Assembly: GCA_001509375.1 (NCBI GenBank)
Contig: LGFT01000013.1
Coordinates: 1 to 39,479, forward strand
DNA: 39,479 bases
From: Methanothrix harundinacea
GTDB lineage: Archaea > Halobacteriota > Methanosarcinia > Methanotrichales > Methanotrichaceae
Direction of reading: 5' to 3'
Below are positions 1 through 10,518 of the stretch, piece by piece. Every line of letters begins with the position of its first letter. The first letter of the stretch is position 1. The position numbers and the translations under genes were made by a program. The notes below the pieces were generated by a model. That model saw only the letters and a list, made by a program, of their open reading frames with translations, ran no database searches and was not told the DNA's origin.

Positions 1-90
1 ATTCATGAACGTATTATGACAGTCCTGGCGACATCGAAGCAACAGGGACTCGATACCCGAAAGATACTGATATCAAGTCTGGCCAGCTAA
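1..90 (+). CDS. C-terminal tail of a probable IS66-type transposase (cut by window edge)
   Basis: Frame 1 is open from the first base to a TAA at 88-90 and reads as a 29-residue tail with the pattern ERI-T-x5-KQQG-D followed by a short hydrophobic end. From memory this resembles the C-terminus of IS66-family transposases, where an ERI...T.+QQG stretch precedes the end. Only the tail is visible, so family and intactness cannot be judged. No terminal inverted repeat was recognised downstream. It may be the right edge of an insertion bordering the compositionally distinct 1-15 kb stretch. Confidence 0.45.
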   Translation: MHERIMTVLATSKQQGLDTRKILISSLAS

Positions 91-485
91 ACACGTACGG
101 CACACTTAATTTTTTGTTGGGATATGCTCCACCACATATTAAATATTCCATGAAATCTTAACCAACCACAATTACTAGAAACTCCTACTTATTTCAGTAT
201 CAAGCCCATTTTTCGAATTCCTCAAGTATGTTTAATATATAAAACTCATTTCTTAGAAAAATCAGATTGAAATGGCACTAGCGACGAGCAAGTCAAAATC
301 TTCAAAGCACCAATAAATACTAAAGGCATGTTGCGACACATTACTATGTGGGCCTGTCGAAGCCTTTGCCATCTCTTGATCCACTCTTGATCCAAGTAGA
401 GCTTTGAGCGATCCCCACTGGCCGGCAACCGATGGTTTGCCACTGTTTAGCTTAACCGGGTATCAAAAATAGATTTTAAGCCAAA
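91..485. other. AT-rich intergenic region upstream of the glucan synthase
   Basis: About 395 bp without a convincing gene. It is clearly AT-rich compared with the flanking genes. A TATA-like stretch (TTTAATATATAAAA) sits near 230-243, which would give a long leader for the gene at 486. No strong Shine-Dalgarno sequence precedes that ATG. A 65-codon reading frame on the minus strand has no family resemblance or ribosome site and is not called. Confidence 0.5.
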
Positions 486-3400
486 ATGAAGTTCATAGAT
501 AGATTAAACCGCCTCAAGGCGCGCCGCGACAGCAATGGCTTCCTGCGCCAGTATAGCTATGAGCAGCCGCTGCGATCTGAGCTGTTCAGCATCGACCAAC
601 TGGAGCGGCATGCCAGAGCGCTGGCAGAACGACATGAGATCGATCCAATTCCCGGCAAGGACCTGCTTCTGCCAAGGCTGGCTGAGAACGAGGAGATCCT
701 GCTACAGGCAAACGAGCTGCTTACAGAGGCAGTAGCATCGAATCTGCGGATTGCGCCAGCTTCGGAGTGGCTACTCGATAACTTCTACAAGATAGAAGAA
801 CAGATTCGCATTGCCAGGCGGCATCTGCCCAAGGGTTACAGCAAAGAGCTGCCGCATCTGCTCAAAGGGCCGCTGGCCGGTTATCCGCGCGTTTATGACC
901 TCGCCAAGGAACTGGTCCTTCATACCGATGGTCGGGTGGATGCAGAAAGCCTGAAGCGCTTCGTAGATGCGTATCAAACGGTCAGTGTGCTTGACCTTGG
1001 CGAGCTTTGGGCAGTTGCGATCATGCTCCGCCTGGCGCTGATAGAGAACCTACGGCGCATATCTCTCTCCATCGCCAAGAGCAAGACCGACCGCAACCTG
1101 GCAGGATACTGGGCAGATAAGGTAATCTTGACAGCAGAGACCGATCCCAAGAGAATGATCGTTGTGGTGGCCGATCTGGCCAGCTCAGAACCTCCAATGT
1201 CCAGCGCCTTTGTTGCTGAATTTGCCCGAAGGTTGGAAGGACAGAGCTTTGCTCTGGCTCTCCCGCTAACATGGATTGATCAACGACTATCTGAAATGGG
1301 AAAGACCACTGCGCAAATGGTCCAGGAAGATATCCAGCAAGAGGCTGCAGATAAAGTCTCTATAGGCAACAACATTGGAAGCTTCCGCTTTCTTGAGTCG
1401 ACTGATTGGCGAAAATTTGTAGAAGGGACTAGCGCTGTCGAGAGGGTGCTGCACATGGACCCTGCAGGCATCTACAGCCAGATGGACTTCGCCACCCGGG
1501 ATCGTTACCGCCACACTGTTGAGTGGGTCGCAAGGTGCAGCTTGTTATCTGAGCAAGAGGTTGCACTCAGGGCAATAGAACTGGCCCAGACAATTGTTGA
1601 TGCTGGGGACGGTGAAGATCGGAGTGCACATGTTGGGTTCTACCTGATAGATAGGGGAGTACCTGAACTGGAGAGGGCTGCCGAGATGAGCTGGTCGCTG
1701 ATGGACTCCCTTGGCAATACCATTCACCGGTTCCCACTGCTCAGCTATGTCGGCACGATAACGCTGGTCACTGCAACAATTTCTGCCGCAGTGCTGGCTC
1801 AGGCATACAAGCTTGGGTCGAGCGGATGGACGCTGATCTTGGCTTCCATCCTTCTGGTGCTCTGCATGAGCAGTCCTGCGGTCGGCCTCATAAACTGGCT
1901 GGCGACTCAGCTGATCAGGCCTCATGCTCTCCCCAGAATGGACTTCTCATCAGGCATTCCTCAAGAGCTGCGAACGCTGGTGGTAGTACCTTCTGTTCTG
2001 AACAGCCCCGAGAAAGTCGAGGATCTGCTGGAGGGGATTGAGGTTCGGTACCTGGCAAATCGAGATATAAACCTTTACTTCGGCCTTCTGACGGATCTCC
2101 GCGACGCAGAGCAGGAGGTAATGCCCGAGGATGAGCATCTGTTGCTCATGGCTCGTCAGGGGATCGAGGCTCTGAACGAAAAGTACCACGATAGGATCTT
2201 CTTCCTCTTCCCCCGCCAGCGCAGATGGAACCCTGAAGATAGGATCTGGAGGGGCTATGAGCGCAAGCGGGGCATACTCGGTGAGCTCAACTCACTGCTG
2301 CGAGGGGGGTCTGGGGATAGCTTCTCTTCTATTGCGGGCGACGTATCGATCCTGCCTGAAGTGAAGTACGTCATCACGGTCGACGAAGATACCAGGATGC
2401 CCTATGACTCTGCCAGGCTGCTCGTTGAGACCCTTGCTCACCCTCTGAACCGCCCCCGGTACGACGAGAACAAGCGGTATGTCACCGAGGGCTACAGCAT
2501 ACTCCACCCACGCCTGAGCGCAGGCTTGCCTGAGGCAGACAGGTCGAGGTTTGTGGCCCTCTTCGGAGGGGAGCCAGGCATCGATCCTTACACGCGTGAA
2601 GTCTCTGATGTCTACCAGGACATCTTCGGTGAAGGCTCCTTTACCGGCAAGGGGATCTACGACGTCGATGCTTTCTTGGGTTCTTTGGAAGGACGCTTTC
2701 CAGATAACCTAATTCTCAGCCACGATCTGCTAGAGGGAAGCTATGCCAGAGCTGCGCTGGTCAGCGATGTGCAGTTCTATGAGGATTATCCCTACCGCTA
2801 CACCTCTGATGTTAGACGACGGCACAGGTGGATCAGGGGGGACTGGCAGATTGCCAGCTGGCTCTTGTCGCGCGTGCCAGGCCCGGGAGGCCTGGTCTTT
2901 GATAATCCCATCTCTGGCTTATCCAAATGGAAGATCCTCGACAACCTCAGGCGCAGCCTGGTGACCCCAGCCCAGATTTTATTGTTGTTCCTCGGATGGT
3001 TGGTGCTGTTGCAGCCATGGTTCTGGACCACTGTGGTAGTAGGGGCTGTTCTAACACCACCGGTGCTTGCTTGCATCCGAGTGATCTTGCGAAAGGCTGC
3101 CGACCTGCCCATTGATCAGCACCTGTACTCAGCTGGAAGATCGATAGTCAGATACCTAGCTCAGGCAGGGCTCAGCCTGACTTTTATGCCGTATGAAGCC
3201 TTTTTCAGCCTGGATGCAGTTGTGCGCACAGGCGGACGATTGCTATTCACACATAAGCGGCTACTGGAATGGAACCCGGCGAGCAATTCCAATGGTAGTG
3301 GGCGCAGTGATTTAGTGGGGTTCTACCAGTCGATGTGGATCGCTCCGGCTGTAGCCATTGCCATAACCTCTTATCTGGAGTTTCAGCGTCCTGATTTGCT

Positions 3401-6400
3401 CTACATCGTCTGGCCACTTCTGGCGTCTTGGAGCCTCTCACCTGCTGTTGCCTGGTGGATCAGCCTGCCCCTTGATACACCTAAGGCAAAACTGAACGAT
3501 GATCAGACGATCTTCCTGCGTAAGCTTTCGAGGAGGACCTGGAAGTTCTTCGAGACATTTGTGGGACCCGACAACAACTGGCTTCCGCCGGACAACTATC
3601 AGGAATACCCCCGCTCAGTGGTTGCCAACGGCACATCGCCCACGAACATGGGGCTGTCGCTGCTGGCGGACTTGGCTGCGTACGACTTTGGTTATATCTC
3701 TGCAGGGAGGCTGATAGAGCGGAACGGCAGCACACTTAGAAGCATGAAAGGCCTGGAACGGTTCCAGGGCCACTTTTACAACTGGTACGATACTAAGCTG
3801 CTTGAACCTATGCAGCCAAAGTACATCTCAACTGTTGATAGCGGTAACCTGGCAGGCCATCTGCTGACCCTGCAGCAGGGGCTAATCGAGCTTCCGGACC
3901 AGAAGATCCTGCCAGATCAGGCCTTTGTTGGCTTTCGGGATACCTTAGAGGTCATCAAGGATGTAGCCAACGGAAACGAGCATTCAGATAATAATAGCCA
4001 AGAGGGATTAGTGCCGTCTCAGGTGATCGCTCAGATCGATGGGTTCTGGGCAGAAATGCGGTCGCCTCCAATAACCCTCTCAGAGATATGGATGCTGCTG
4101 GACAAGCAGGCAAGGGCTGTAGCCGGGTTAATAGATAGCCTCGACTCGGAGGTAGACGAACAGGTGAAATGGTGGATCCAGGCTTACGAGAGGCAACTCC
4201 GGGACCATCTAGATGATCTGATCCTAATGGCTCCGTGGCTTTTGTTGCCGATGTGGGCTATGCTTCATCCACCCATGGAAGATATCTTAGCCGGGGGCTC
4301 GGCGAAAAAGGCAAGAAAGCTGAGCGAATTGCAGACTGAACTGCTCAGACTTGAAAATATTCCATCACTTCGAGAGGTGCCGGATATCGCCTTGAATCTG
4401 ATGTCTTTGATAGACCAAACCATCGCCTACCACAAAGGCATAGAGCGCCAGGAAGAGAAGGAGCGTTTCCTCCAACTCCGCCAGATGATCAAAGAAGCCG
4501 GGGATAGCGCAAGTAAGAGAATCACATCCATCAATATGCTCGCACTCGACTGCAGAGAGCTGGCAGATATAAAATACGATTTTTTATTTGACGAATCTCG
4601 CCAGCTTCTTGCCATAGGCTACAACGTCGACGCCTCCAGACGCGATGAGGGCTGCTATGATCTGCTGGCATCTGAGGCCAGGCTATCCAGTTTCATTGCC
4701 ATCGCCCAAGGGGATCTGAAGCAAGAGCACTGGTTTTCCTTAGGCCGCATGCTTACCACCGCAGACGGAGAGCTGGCTTTGCTCTCGTGGGGAGGAACCA
4801 TGTTCGAGTATCTCATGCCGCAACTGGTCATGCCGACCTATGAGAACACTCTCCTGAATCAGACTTACAGATCAATAGTCCGGCGGCAGATCGAGTATGG
4901 ACAGCAACGAAGTGTTCCCTGGGGCATCTCAGAGTCCGGCTACAACATGACCGATGTCAACCAGATTTACCAATACCGTGCCTTCGGAGTGCCTGGCCTG
5001 GGGCTTAAGCGCGGGCTGGTCGAAGACCTGGTGATCGCACCTTACGCATCGGCTCTGGCATTGATGGTGGAACCGGCTGAGGCATGCACTAACCTGCAGC
5101 GGATGGCTGCAGAGGGCTATCTTGGGCTGTATGGCTTTTACGAGGCGATTGATTACACCTCATCACGTCTGTCCCGAGATCAGACTAATGCAACTGTGCA
5201 ATCCTTCATGGCCCACCACCAGGGCATGAGCTTCCTCTCTCTGGCTTACGTGCTTTTAGACCGACCTATGCAGAGGCGATTCATGGCCAACCCCATCTTC
5301 CAGGCTGCGGATCTGCTTCTTCTGGAGCGGATTCCCAAGTCTGCGCCATTCTATCCCCATGCTGCTGAGGTTGAGGCACCAATCTGGAGGGCGGGAATGC
5401 TGGATCGGCGGGAGGCCTTACGGATCATCGATGATCCGAACACGTTTCGGCCTGAAGTGCACCTGCTCTCTAACGGCAGATACAGCGTAGTGGTCTCCAG
5501 TTCAGGCGGGGGCTACAGCCAGTGGAAGGAGATCGCTGTTACTCGTTGGAGTGGTGACCCCACCCGCGACAATGATGGCATGTTTTTCTATATCCGCGAC
5601 CTGGACAGTGGCGAGGTCTGGTCTACAGGATATCAGCCTGCTCTCAAAGATCCTGAGACATACCAGGCGATCTTCCGGGGGTCGATGGCAGAGTTTCGGT
5701 CAAGGGTTCAGGATATTGAAACTTACGCCGACGTGGTCGTCTCACCTGAGGATGATGTCGAGCTACGTAGCATCAGCGTCACCAACCGATCATTGAGAAG
5801 GCGGAGGATAGAGTTGACCAGCTATGCGGAGGTTGTCTTGACTACCCCTGCAGCCGATGCGACGCATCCCTCTTTCAGCAAACTCTTCGTAGAGACGGAG
5901 ATCGTCCGCAAGAGATCTGCAGTCCTATGCAGCCGGCGGCCGAGGTCGAAGGAGGAGAGGACGCCCTGGATGCTACACCTGATAGCAGCAGAGAAGATCG
6001 AGGTCGACGAGATCTCCTATGAAACAGATCGTTCGAAGTTCATTGGCCGTGGAGGAACCGTCGCGAATCCTGTAGCTTTGACGGGGCCGTCAGAACTCTC
6101 AGATAGCGAGGGCCCTGTCTTAGACCCTATCGTTGCCATCAGGTGCAATTTCACCATCGATCCTGGAGAGATGGCCCGGGTGAACTTCATTACAGGCATA
6201 GCAGAGACGCGGGCTGATGCTATGGAGTTGATCGACAAATACCACGACGCGCACATGGCAGATCGCGTCTACAACTTGGCCTGGACCCACAATCAGATGA
6301 TCATGCAGCAGCTCAACATCACCGAGGATGCTATCCAGCTCTATGAGCGCCTTGCCAGCGCAATAATCTATCCCAGTCCAAACTGGCGCGCCAGCCCGAG

Positions 6401-9272
6401 CCTTCTTTTGAGCAATCATAGTGGCCAGTCAGGTCTGTGGGCTTACGGCATATCGGGCGATATGCCAATTGTCCTCCTTCGGATCCGGGACCGATCTTGT
6501 ATCGAGCTGGCGCACCAGCTCTTGAAGGCCCATGCATACTGGCACATGATGGGGCTTGCAGTGGATCTGTTGATCTGGAACGAAGATCGCTCAGGCTATC
6601 GGCGGGAGCTTCTGGATGCTATCATGGGCCTGATCTCCGTCAGCACCGATACCCGTACCAAGGAGAGACCGGGTGGCGTCTTCGTAATACACTCGGACCA
6701 GATCTCAGAAGAGGCGGGAGTCCTACTACAGGCCGTAGCCAACATCATCTTCACAGATGACCGGGGAACTTTTGAGGACCAGCTCGAACGCACATGCAGA
6801 TTCTCAGTAGCCGTTCCTCTTTTAAAGCCAGTTCGGCCTTTACGAATTGAGAAATACAAACCGGCTCAATCCTTAGGAGAAGACCTGATCTTCTTCAACG
6901 GCCTAGGCGGGTTCACCCAGGATGGTCGCGAGTACATAATCCGCATCGCTCCTGGACAGGCAACACCGGTACCGTGGTCGAATGTGATATCGAACCCCAA
7001 TTTCGGGACAGTAATCTCTGAGAGCGGAGGAGCATATACGTGGGGTGAGAACTCCCAGCAGTTCCGCCTTACCCCCTGGTATAACGATCCTGTGAGCGAT
7101 GCCAGCGGCGAGGCTCTGTACATTCGTGACGAGGATAGCGGCCAGTTCTGGTCGCCCACGGCCATGCCAGCATGCGGGTCGACGCCTTACACCTGTAGGC
7201 ATGGGTTCGGTTACAGCGTTTTCGAGCACAAAGAGAGCGGGATTGCATCCGAGTTGTGGGTATATGTGGCATTAGACGCGCCAGTGAAGTTTTTCGTGCT
7301 CAAGCTCCGCAATGATTCAGGCATATCTCGCAGGCTATCTGTGACCAGCTACGTCGAGCTGGTGTTAGGGGAGATGCGTTCTAAGTCTGGGATGCACATT
7401 GTCACAGAGATCGATCCCAGGACAGGGGCCCTTCTTGCCAGAAACCCGTACAATGCGGATTTTCCCGGGCGGATCGTCTTCCTGAATGTGAACGAAGGGA
7501 TGGGCAGCTTCTCTGGGGACAGGACTGAGTTCCTTGGCCGAAACGGCAGCTTAGCGAAGCCTGCCGCCCTGGCGCGGGAGCGGCTCTCTAACAGAGTTGG
7601 GCCAGCCATGGACCCATGTGCAACCATGCAGATCAAGATCGATCTGGCAGACGGGCAGGAGAGTGAGATCGTCTTCATCTTGGGCACCGGGCGAAATGTT
7701 GAAGAGGCTCGCAGCCTTATCAAGCGGTTTCACGGGTCTGGTTCTGCACGCTCTGCGCTAGAGGCGGTGTGGAGCTACTGGAACCGCACCCTTGGCGCAG
7801 TCTACGTGGAGACACCAGATAAGTCCCTCAACGTGCTAACCAACGGCTGGCTCCTCTACCAGACCCTGGCGTGCCGCATCTGGGCGCGCAGCGGATTCTA
7901 CCAATCGAGCGGAGCATTCGGCTTCCGCGACCAACTGCAAGATTCAATGGCGCTGATATATACAGAACCACAGCTTGCACGTAAACATCTCCTGAGATGC
8001 GCGGCCCACCAGTTCCTGGAGGGAGATGTTTTGCACTGGTGGCATCCTCCTTCTGGACGGGGCGTGCGGACGCGTAGCTCGGATGATCGCCTCTGGTTGC
8101 CGCTGGCAGCTCACCGTTACGTCACTTCTACAGGAGACGCCGGCGTGCTTGACGAGCGCATCAACTTCATCGAGGGCAGGCCATTGAAGCCTGACGAGGA
8201 CTCCTACTACGACCTACCCACCAAGTCAGAAGAGTCCGGCACCCTATACGAGCACTGCATAAGAGCCATCAGGAGCAGTCTTGAGTTTGGCCAGCACGGT
8301 CTGCCCCTCATAGGCTCTGGAGATTGGAACGATGCCATGAACCGCGTGGGATATCAGGGCAAAGGCGAGAGCATCTGGCTGGCCTTCTTCCTGTACCATG
8401 TGCTCATGAAGTTCTCGGAGATCGCCCTTCTGCGTGACGATGCAGCCTTCGCAAATCAATGCAGCAGCGAAGCTGCCAATCTGCGGCAGAAGATCAAAGA
8501 GTCCGGATGGGATGGCAACTGGTATCTGCGCGCCTACTTCGATAACGGGGAGACCCTCGGGTCCTCGGCCAATCCAGAATGTCAGATCGATTCCATCTCC
8601 CAGAGTTGGTCTGTTCTATCCGGGGCAGGAGATGCGGAAAGATCAAAGATGGCTATGGAGGAAGTTTATCGCCAACTCGTCAAAAGAGATGTCTCGCTGA
8701 TACAGATCCTAAAGCCGCCCTTCGATAAGTCTGACTCTGATCCTGGCTACATCAAAGGCTACATTCCGGGAGTGAGAGAGAATGGCGGGCAGTACACCCA
8801 TGCCGCTGTGTGGGTGGCCATGGCCTTTGCCGCTGAGGGCGACAGCGCCCGGGCCTGGGAGCTGTTGTCAATGATCAATCCACTGAACCATGGCTCGACT
8901 CCAGAACAGGTTATGATCTACAAAGCAGAGCCATACGTCGTAGCAGCAGATGTCTATGCCCTCCCACCACACACAGGGCGCGGCGGTTGGACCTGGTACA
9001 CCGGTGCGGCGGGCTGGATGTACCGTCTTATAGTGGAATCGCTGCTGGGGCTGACGCTAGAAGTGGACAAGCTGCAATTTCAGCCTTGTATTCCCGCCGA
9101 TTGGGAATCGTTTCAGGTGCATTACCGTTACCGCGAGACATTCTACCACATCACGATTATGAGGACGGAGGTAGCGCAGGGCGTGATGGTGGACGGGCTT
9201 TTGCAGAGCGATGGGACGATACACCTCATTGATGATCGAAAAGAGCATTTGGTGGAGGTAATGATAAACTGA
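486..9272 (+). CDS. ndvB: Cyclic beta-1,2-glucan synthase (NdvB/ChvB type; GT84 + glycoamylase-like + GH94), 2928 aa
   Basis: A giant membrane enzyme. In bacteria this family makes cyclic beta-1,2-glucans from UDP-glucose. Visible order: an N-terminal soluble part; membrane segments near residues 416-478; a GT84-like transferase with an acidic DED motif at 633-635 and NdvB-typical motifs (SDVYQD-FGEGS-TGKGIYDVDAF, then HDLLEGSYAR and RRRHRWIRGDWQ); more membrane segments near 817-865 and 946-996; a glycoamylase-like middle domain about 1010-1620 (YNMTDVNQIYQYRAFG; MAHHQGMS), the cyclisation domain of the family. Two beta-sandwich units follow (about 1655-1960 and 2140-2430). The last part is a GH94 phosphorylase-type domain with GDWND at 2612-2616, which carries the likely general acid and controls chain length in bacteria. 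Length matches bacterial NdvB (about 2800 aa) and the frame is uninterrupted. It is monocistronic here. Product linkage in an archaeon is inferred; acquisition from bacteria is likely. Confidence 0.9.
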   Translation: MKFIDRLNRLKARRDSNGFLRQYSYEQPLRSELFSIDQLERHARALAERHEIDPIPGKDLLLPRLAENEEILLQANELLTEAVASNLRIAPASEWLLDNFYKIEEQIRIARRHLPKGYSKELPHLLKGPLAGYPRVYDLAKELVLHTDGRVDAESLKRFVDAYQTVSVLDLGELWAVAIMLRLALIENLRRISLSIAKSKTDRNLAGYWADKVILTAETDPKRMIVVVADLASSEPPMSSAFVAEFARRLEGQSFALALPLTWIDQRLSEMGKTTAQMVQEDIQQEAADKVSIGNNIGSFRFLESTDWRKFVEGTSAVERVLHMDPAGIYSQMDFATRDRYRHTVEWVARCSLLSEQEVALRAIELAQTIVDAGDGEDRSAHVGFYLIDRGVPELERAAEMSWSLMDSLGNTIHRFPLLSYVGTITLVTATISAAVLAQAYKLGSSGWTLILASILLVLCMSSPAVGLINWLATQLIRPHALPRMDFSSGIPQELRTLVVVPSVLNSPEKVEDLLEGIEVRYLANRDINLYFGLLTDLRDAEQEVMPEDEHLLLMARQGIEALNEKYHDRIFFLFPRQRRWNPEDRIWRGYERKRGILGELNSLLRGGSGDSFSSIAGDVSILPEVKYVITVDEDTRMPYDSARLLVETLAHPLNRPRYDENKRYVTEGYSILHPRLSAGLPEADRSRFVALFGGEPGIDPYTREVSDVYQDIFGEGSFTGKGIYDVDAFLGSLEGRFPDNLILSHDLLEGSYARAALVSDVQFYEDYPYRYTSDVRRRHRWIRGDWQIASWLLSRVPGPGGLVFDNPISGLSKWKILDNLRRSLVTPAQILLLFLGWLVLLQPWFWTTVVVGAVLTPPVLACIRVILRKAADLPIDQHLYSAGRSIVRYLAQAGLSLTFMPYEAFFSLDAVVRTGGRLLFTHKRLLEWNPASNSNGSGRSDLVGFYQSMWIAPAVAIAITSYLEFQRPDLLYIVWPLLASWSLSPAVAWWISLPLDTPKAKLNDDQTIFLRKLSRRTWKFFETFVGPDNNWLPPDNYQEYPRSVVANGTSPTNMGLSLLADLAAYDFGYISAGRLIERNGSTLRSMKGLERFQGHFYNWYDTKLLEPMQPKYISTVDSGNLAGHLLTLQQGLIELPDQKILPDQAFVGFRDTLEVIKDVANGNEHSDNNSQEGLVPSQVIAQIDGFWAEMRSPPITLSEIWMLLDKQARAVAGLIDSLDSEVDEQVKWWIQAYERQLRDHLDDLILMAPWLLLPMWAMLHPPMEDILAGGSAKKARKLSELQTELLRLENIPSLREVPDIALNLMSLIDQTIAYHKGIERQEEKERFLQLRQMIKEAGDSASKRITSINMLALDCRELADIKYDFLFDESRQLLAIGYNVDASRRDEGCYDLLASEARLSSFIAIAQGDLKQEHWFSLGRMLTTADGELALLSWGGTMFEYLMPQLVMPTYENTLLNQTYRSIVRRQIEYGQQRSVPWGISESGYNMTDVNQIYQYRAFGVPGLGLKRGLVEDLVIAPYASALALMVEPAEACTNLQRMAAEGYLGLYGFYEAIDYTSSRLSRDQTNATVQSFMAHHQGMSFLSLAYVLLDRPMQRRFMANPIFQAADLLLLERIPKSAPFYPHAAEVEAPIWRAGMLDRREALRIIDDPNTFRPEVHLLSNGRYSVVVSSSGGGYSQWKEIAVTRWSGDPTRDNDGMFFYIRDLDSGEVWSTGYQPALKDPETYQAIFRGSMAEFRSRVQDIETYADVVVSPEDDVELRSISVTNRSLRRRRIELTSYAEVVLTTPAADATHPSFSKLFVETEIVRKRSAVLCSRRPRSKEERTPWMLHLIAAEKIEVDEISYETDRSKFIGRGGTVANPVALTGPSELSDSEGPVLDPIVAIRCNFTIDPGEMARVNFITGIAETRADAMELIDKYHDAHMADRVYNLAWTHNQMIMQQLNITEDAIQLYERLASAIIYPSPNWRASPSLLLSNHSGQSGLWAYGISGDMPIVLLRIRDRSCIELAHQLLKAHAYWHMMGLAVDLLIWNEDRSGYRRELLDAIMGLISVSTDTRTKERPGGVFVIHSDQISEEAGVLLQAVANIIFTDDRGTFEDQLERTCRFSVAVPLLKPVRPLRIEKYKPAQSLGEDLIFFNGLGGFTQDGREYIIRIAPGQATPVPWSNVISNPNFGTVISESGGAYTWGENSQQFRLTPWYNDPVSDASGEALYIRDEDSGQFWSPTAMPACGSTPYTCRHGFGYSVFEHKESGIASELWVYVALDAPVKFFVLKLRNDSGISRRLSVTSYVELVLGEMRSKSGMHIVTEIDPRTGALLARNPYNADFPGRIVFLNVNEGMGSFSGDRTEFLGRNGSLAKPAALARERLSNRVGPAMDPCATMQIKIDLADGQESEIVFILGTGRNVEEARSLIKRFHGSGSARSALEAVWSYWNRTLGAVYVETPDKSLNVLTNGWLLYQTLACRIWARSGFYQSSGAFGFRDQLQDSMALIYTEPQLARKHLLRCAAHQFLEGDVLHWWHPPSGRGVRTRSSDDRLWLPLAAHRYVTSTGDAGVLDERINFIEGRPLKPDEDSYYDLPTKSEESGTLYEHCIRAIRSSLEFGQHGLPLIGSGDWNDAMNRVGYQGKGESIWLAFFLYHVLMKFSEIALLRDDAAFANQCSSEAANLRQKIKESGWDGNWYLRAYFDNGETLGSSANPECQIDSISQSWSVLSGAGDAERSKMAMEEVYRQLVKRDVSLIQILKPPFDKSDSDPGYIKGYIPGVRENGGQYTHAAVWVAMAFAAEGDSARAWELLSMINPLNHGSTPEQVMIYKAEPYVVAADVYALPPHTGRGGWTWYTGAAGWMYRLIVESLLGLTLEVDKLQFQPCIPADWESFQVHYRYRETFYHITIMRTEVAQGVMVDGLLQSDGTIHLIDDRKEHLVEVMIN

Positions 9273-9930
9273 GCAACGGAAGGGCGATATTTCCATTTTC
9301 TCTTTCCGATCGTCAGTCTGCTAAGCTGGGCTTCTCAGGAGGGGCATCAAGCGCATGAAGAGCCGCCGGAGCCATCTTTAACGGTAATGCAATTTTGGAC
9401 GATCTTTAAGCTATGTCCTTTCCATGGCAAACAGCGAGGAGCCAAAAAAAAACGTTTAGTGCTTGAGTATATCTGATGCTGCTATGCCCGCTGCGAAAAC
9501 ACATCGTTGGGATGAAGTTATTTTGCGGGATAATTTTATGGGGGGAGGGGAATTCAGCGCGTGTTTACGAGTAAGTTAATATCGGTCTTTAATGTTGAAA
9601 GCTCTATCAAAGGCCCACCTGTTCGAAACTCCAGAGAGGACGAGGCTCAAATTCTAGTCGAAGGCCTTGAGGTCGAACTTAACAACGCCTCTGAACTGAA
9701 ACGAGAGTTCAGCTGCTCGATTCACCAAATCCGTATTCCCGCAGCCGTACCACTCCCAACAGATCCGAAGGCGACCACTTCTATTACCATCGATTCCAGC
9801 ATCTCCCTCTCCCAAGTCCACAAGCCTCTCTGAGGCCCTTTTGGGTTCGACTTCACCCTGGAAACGAAGGCGTCAAGACTTACGAGGGGTGGGGACCTGA
9901 AGGTGCCAGTGGGACTCGTTTTGGCGGTTA
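9273..9930. other. Intergenic region with no confident gene
   Basis: About 660 bp between convergent genes. A T-rich tract just after the glucan synthase stop (about 9288-9307) could end its transcript. An A9 run lies at 9444-9452. A GTG-started 90-codon frame (9561-9833, preceded by a G-rich GGGGAGGGG) and opposing minus-strand fragments are present, but none has recognisable domains and they contradict one another. They may be decayed sequence. Confidence 0.4.
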
Positions 9931-10476
9931 TCACCTGGCGGTACTCGTCGCCCAGCCCATCGACATGACCGCATCAGGGAGTCCTGACGGCCGGAACTCT
10001 AAGATAATCTCCCGGGCAGCCTCTCCAGCCACCTCCAGGCGTTTAAGTTCGGGCTCCAGATCCTTTAGCTTCTCATCACGTTCGGCCTTCAAGGATAGGG
10101 CTTTCGGATCGGTCTCCAGGTCGACTGGCCGGCTCAACTGGCGAAAGTCTTTAAGATGCCTGACAAGTTCGACCCGATATATATTATGAGCCCGCAAAAT
10201 AGCGGTTTTTAAAACTCCGATCCGATCATAAAGCTTCCTCGCCGACTCGAAGCCGCCTAAGGTCGTCCTCAGCTTCTCCAGGACCTCGGAGTTTTTGGCC
10301 TCCAGATCGTGGAGCCGCGCTGCCTCAGAGTTTAGGGCCTCCAGCCACCCCTTATCCAGGACTTCGCTTTTGCTCGATGGCAAAAAGCTCACCGACGGGA
10401 CAGTTTCAGTTTTTATCGCCCTGATCGCCGATTTACACTTATCTATATCCTTTTCAATGTCTTTAACATCCGTCAT
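9931..10476 (-). CDS. Coiled-coil protein of unknown function, 181 aa
   Basis: A highly charged protein rich in Lys, Glu, Leu and Ala with heptad-like stretches over most of its length (for example LHDLEAKNSEVLEKL and LKDLEPELKRLE). It has no signal peptide or membrane segment, so it is probably cytoplasmic. Start: an ATG at 10485 lies inside a GAGGATGAT ribosome site, whereas the ATG at 10476 follows that site by four bases, so 10476 is preferred. It lies 42 bp downstream of the CoA-transferase/GNAT gene on the same strand and may be the last gene of a thermosome-CoA transferase unit. The last few residues change character (small and polar), so the C-terminus may be altered. Function unknown. 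Confidence 0.6.
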   Translation of the reverse strand: MTDVKDIEKDIDKCKSAIRAIKTETVPSVSFLPSSKSEVLDKGWLEALNSEAARLHDLEAKNSEVLEKLRTTLGGFESARKLYDRIGVLKTAILRAHNIYRVELVRHLKDFRQLSRPVDLETDPKALSLKAERDEKLKDLEPELKRLEVAGEAAREIILEFRPSGLPDAVMSMGWATSTAR

Positions 10477-10518
10477 TTTTATCATCCTCGTATTGATCTC
10501 TGCCTGTATGTCATGAGT

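Noticed and set aside
246-443. 65-codon minus-strand frame upstream of the glucan synthase
   Set aside because: No ribosome site, promoter or recognisable motif; AT-rich intergenic DNA.
9561-9934. GTG-started 90-codon plus-strand frame and an overlapping 70-codon minus-strand frame
   Set aside because: They overlap on opposite strands, neither shows domains, and other minus frames nearby read equally protein-like; listed only as an intergenic note.
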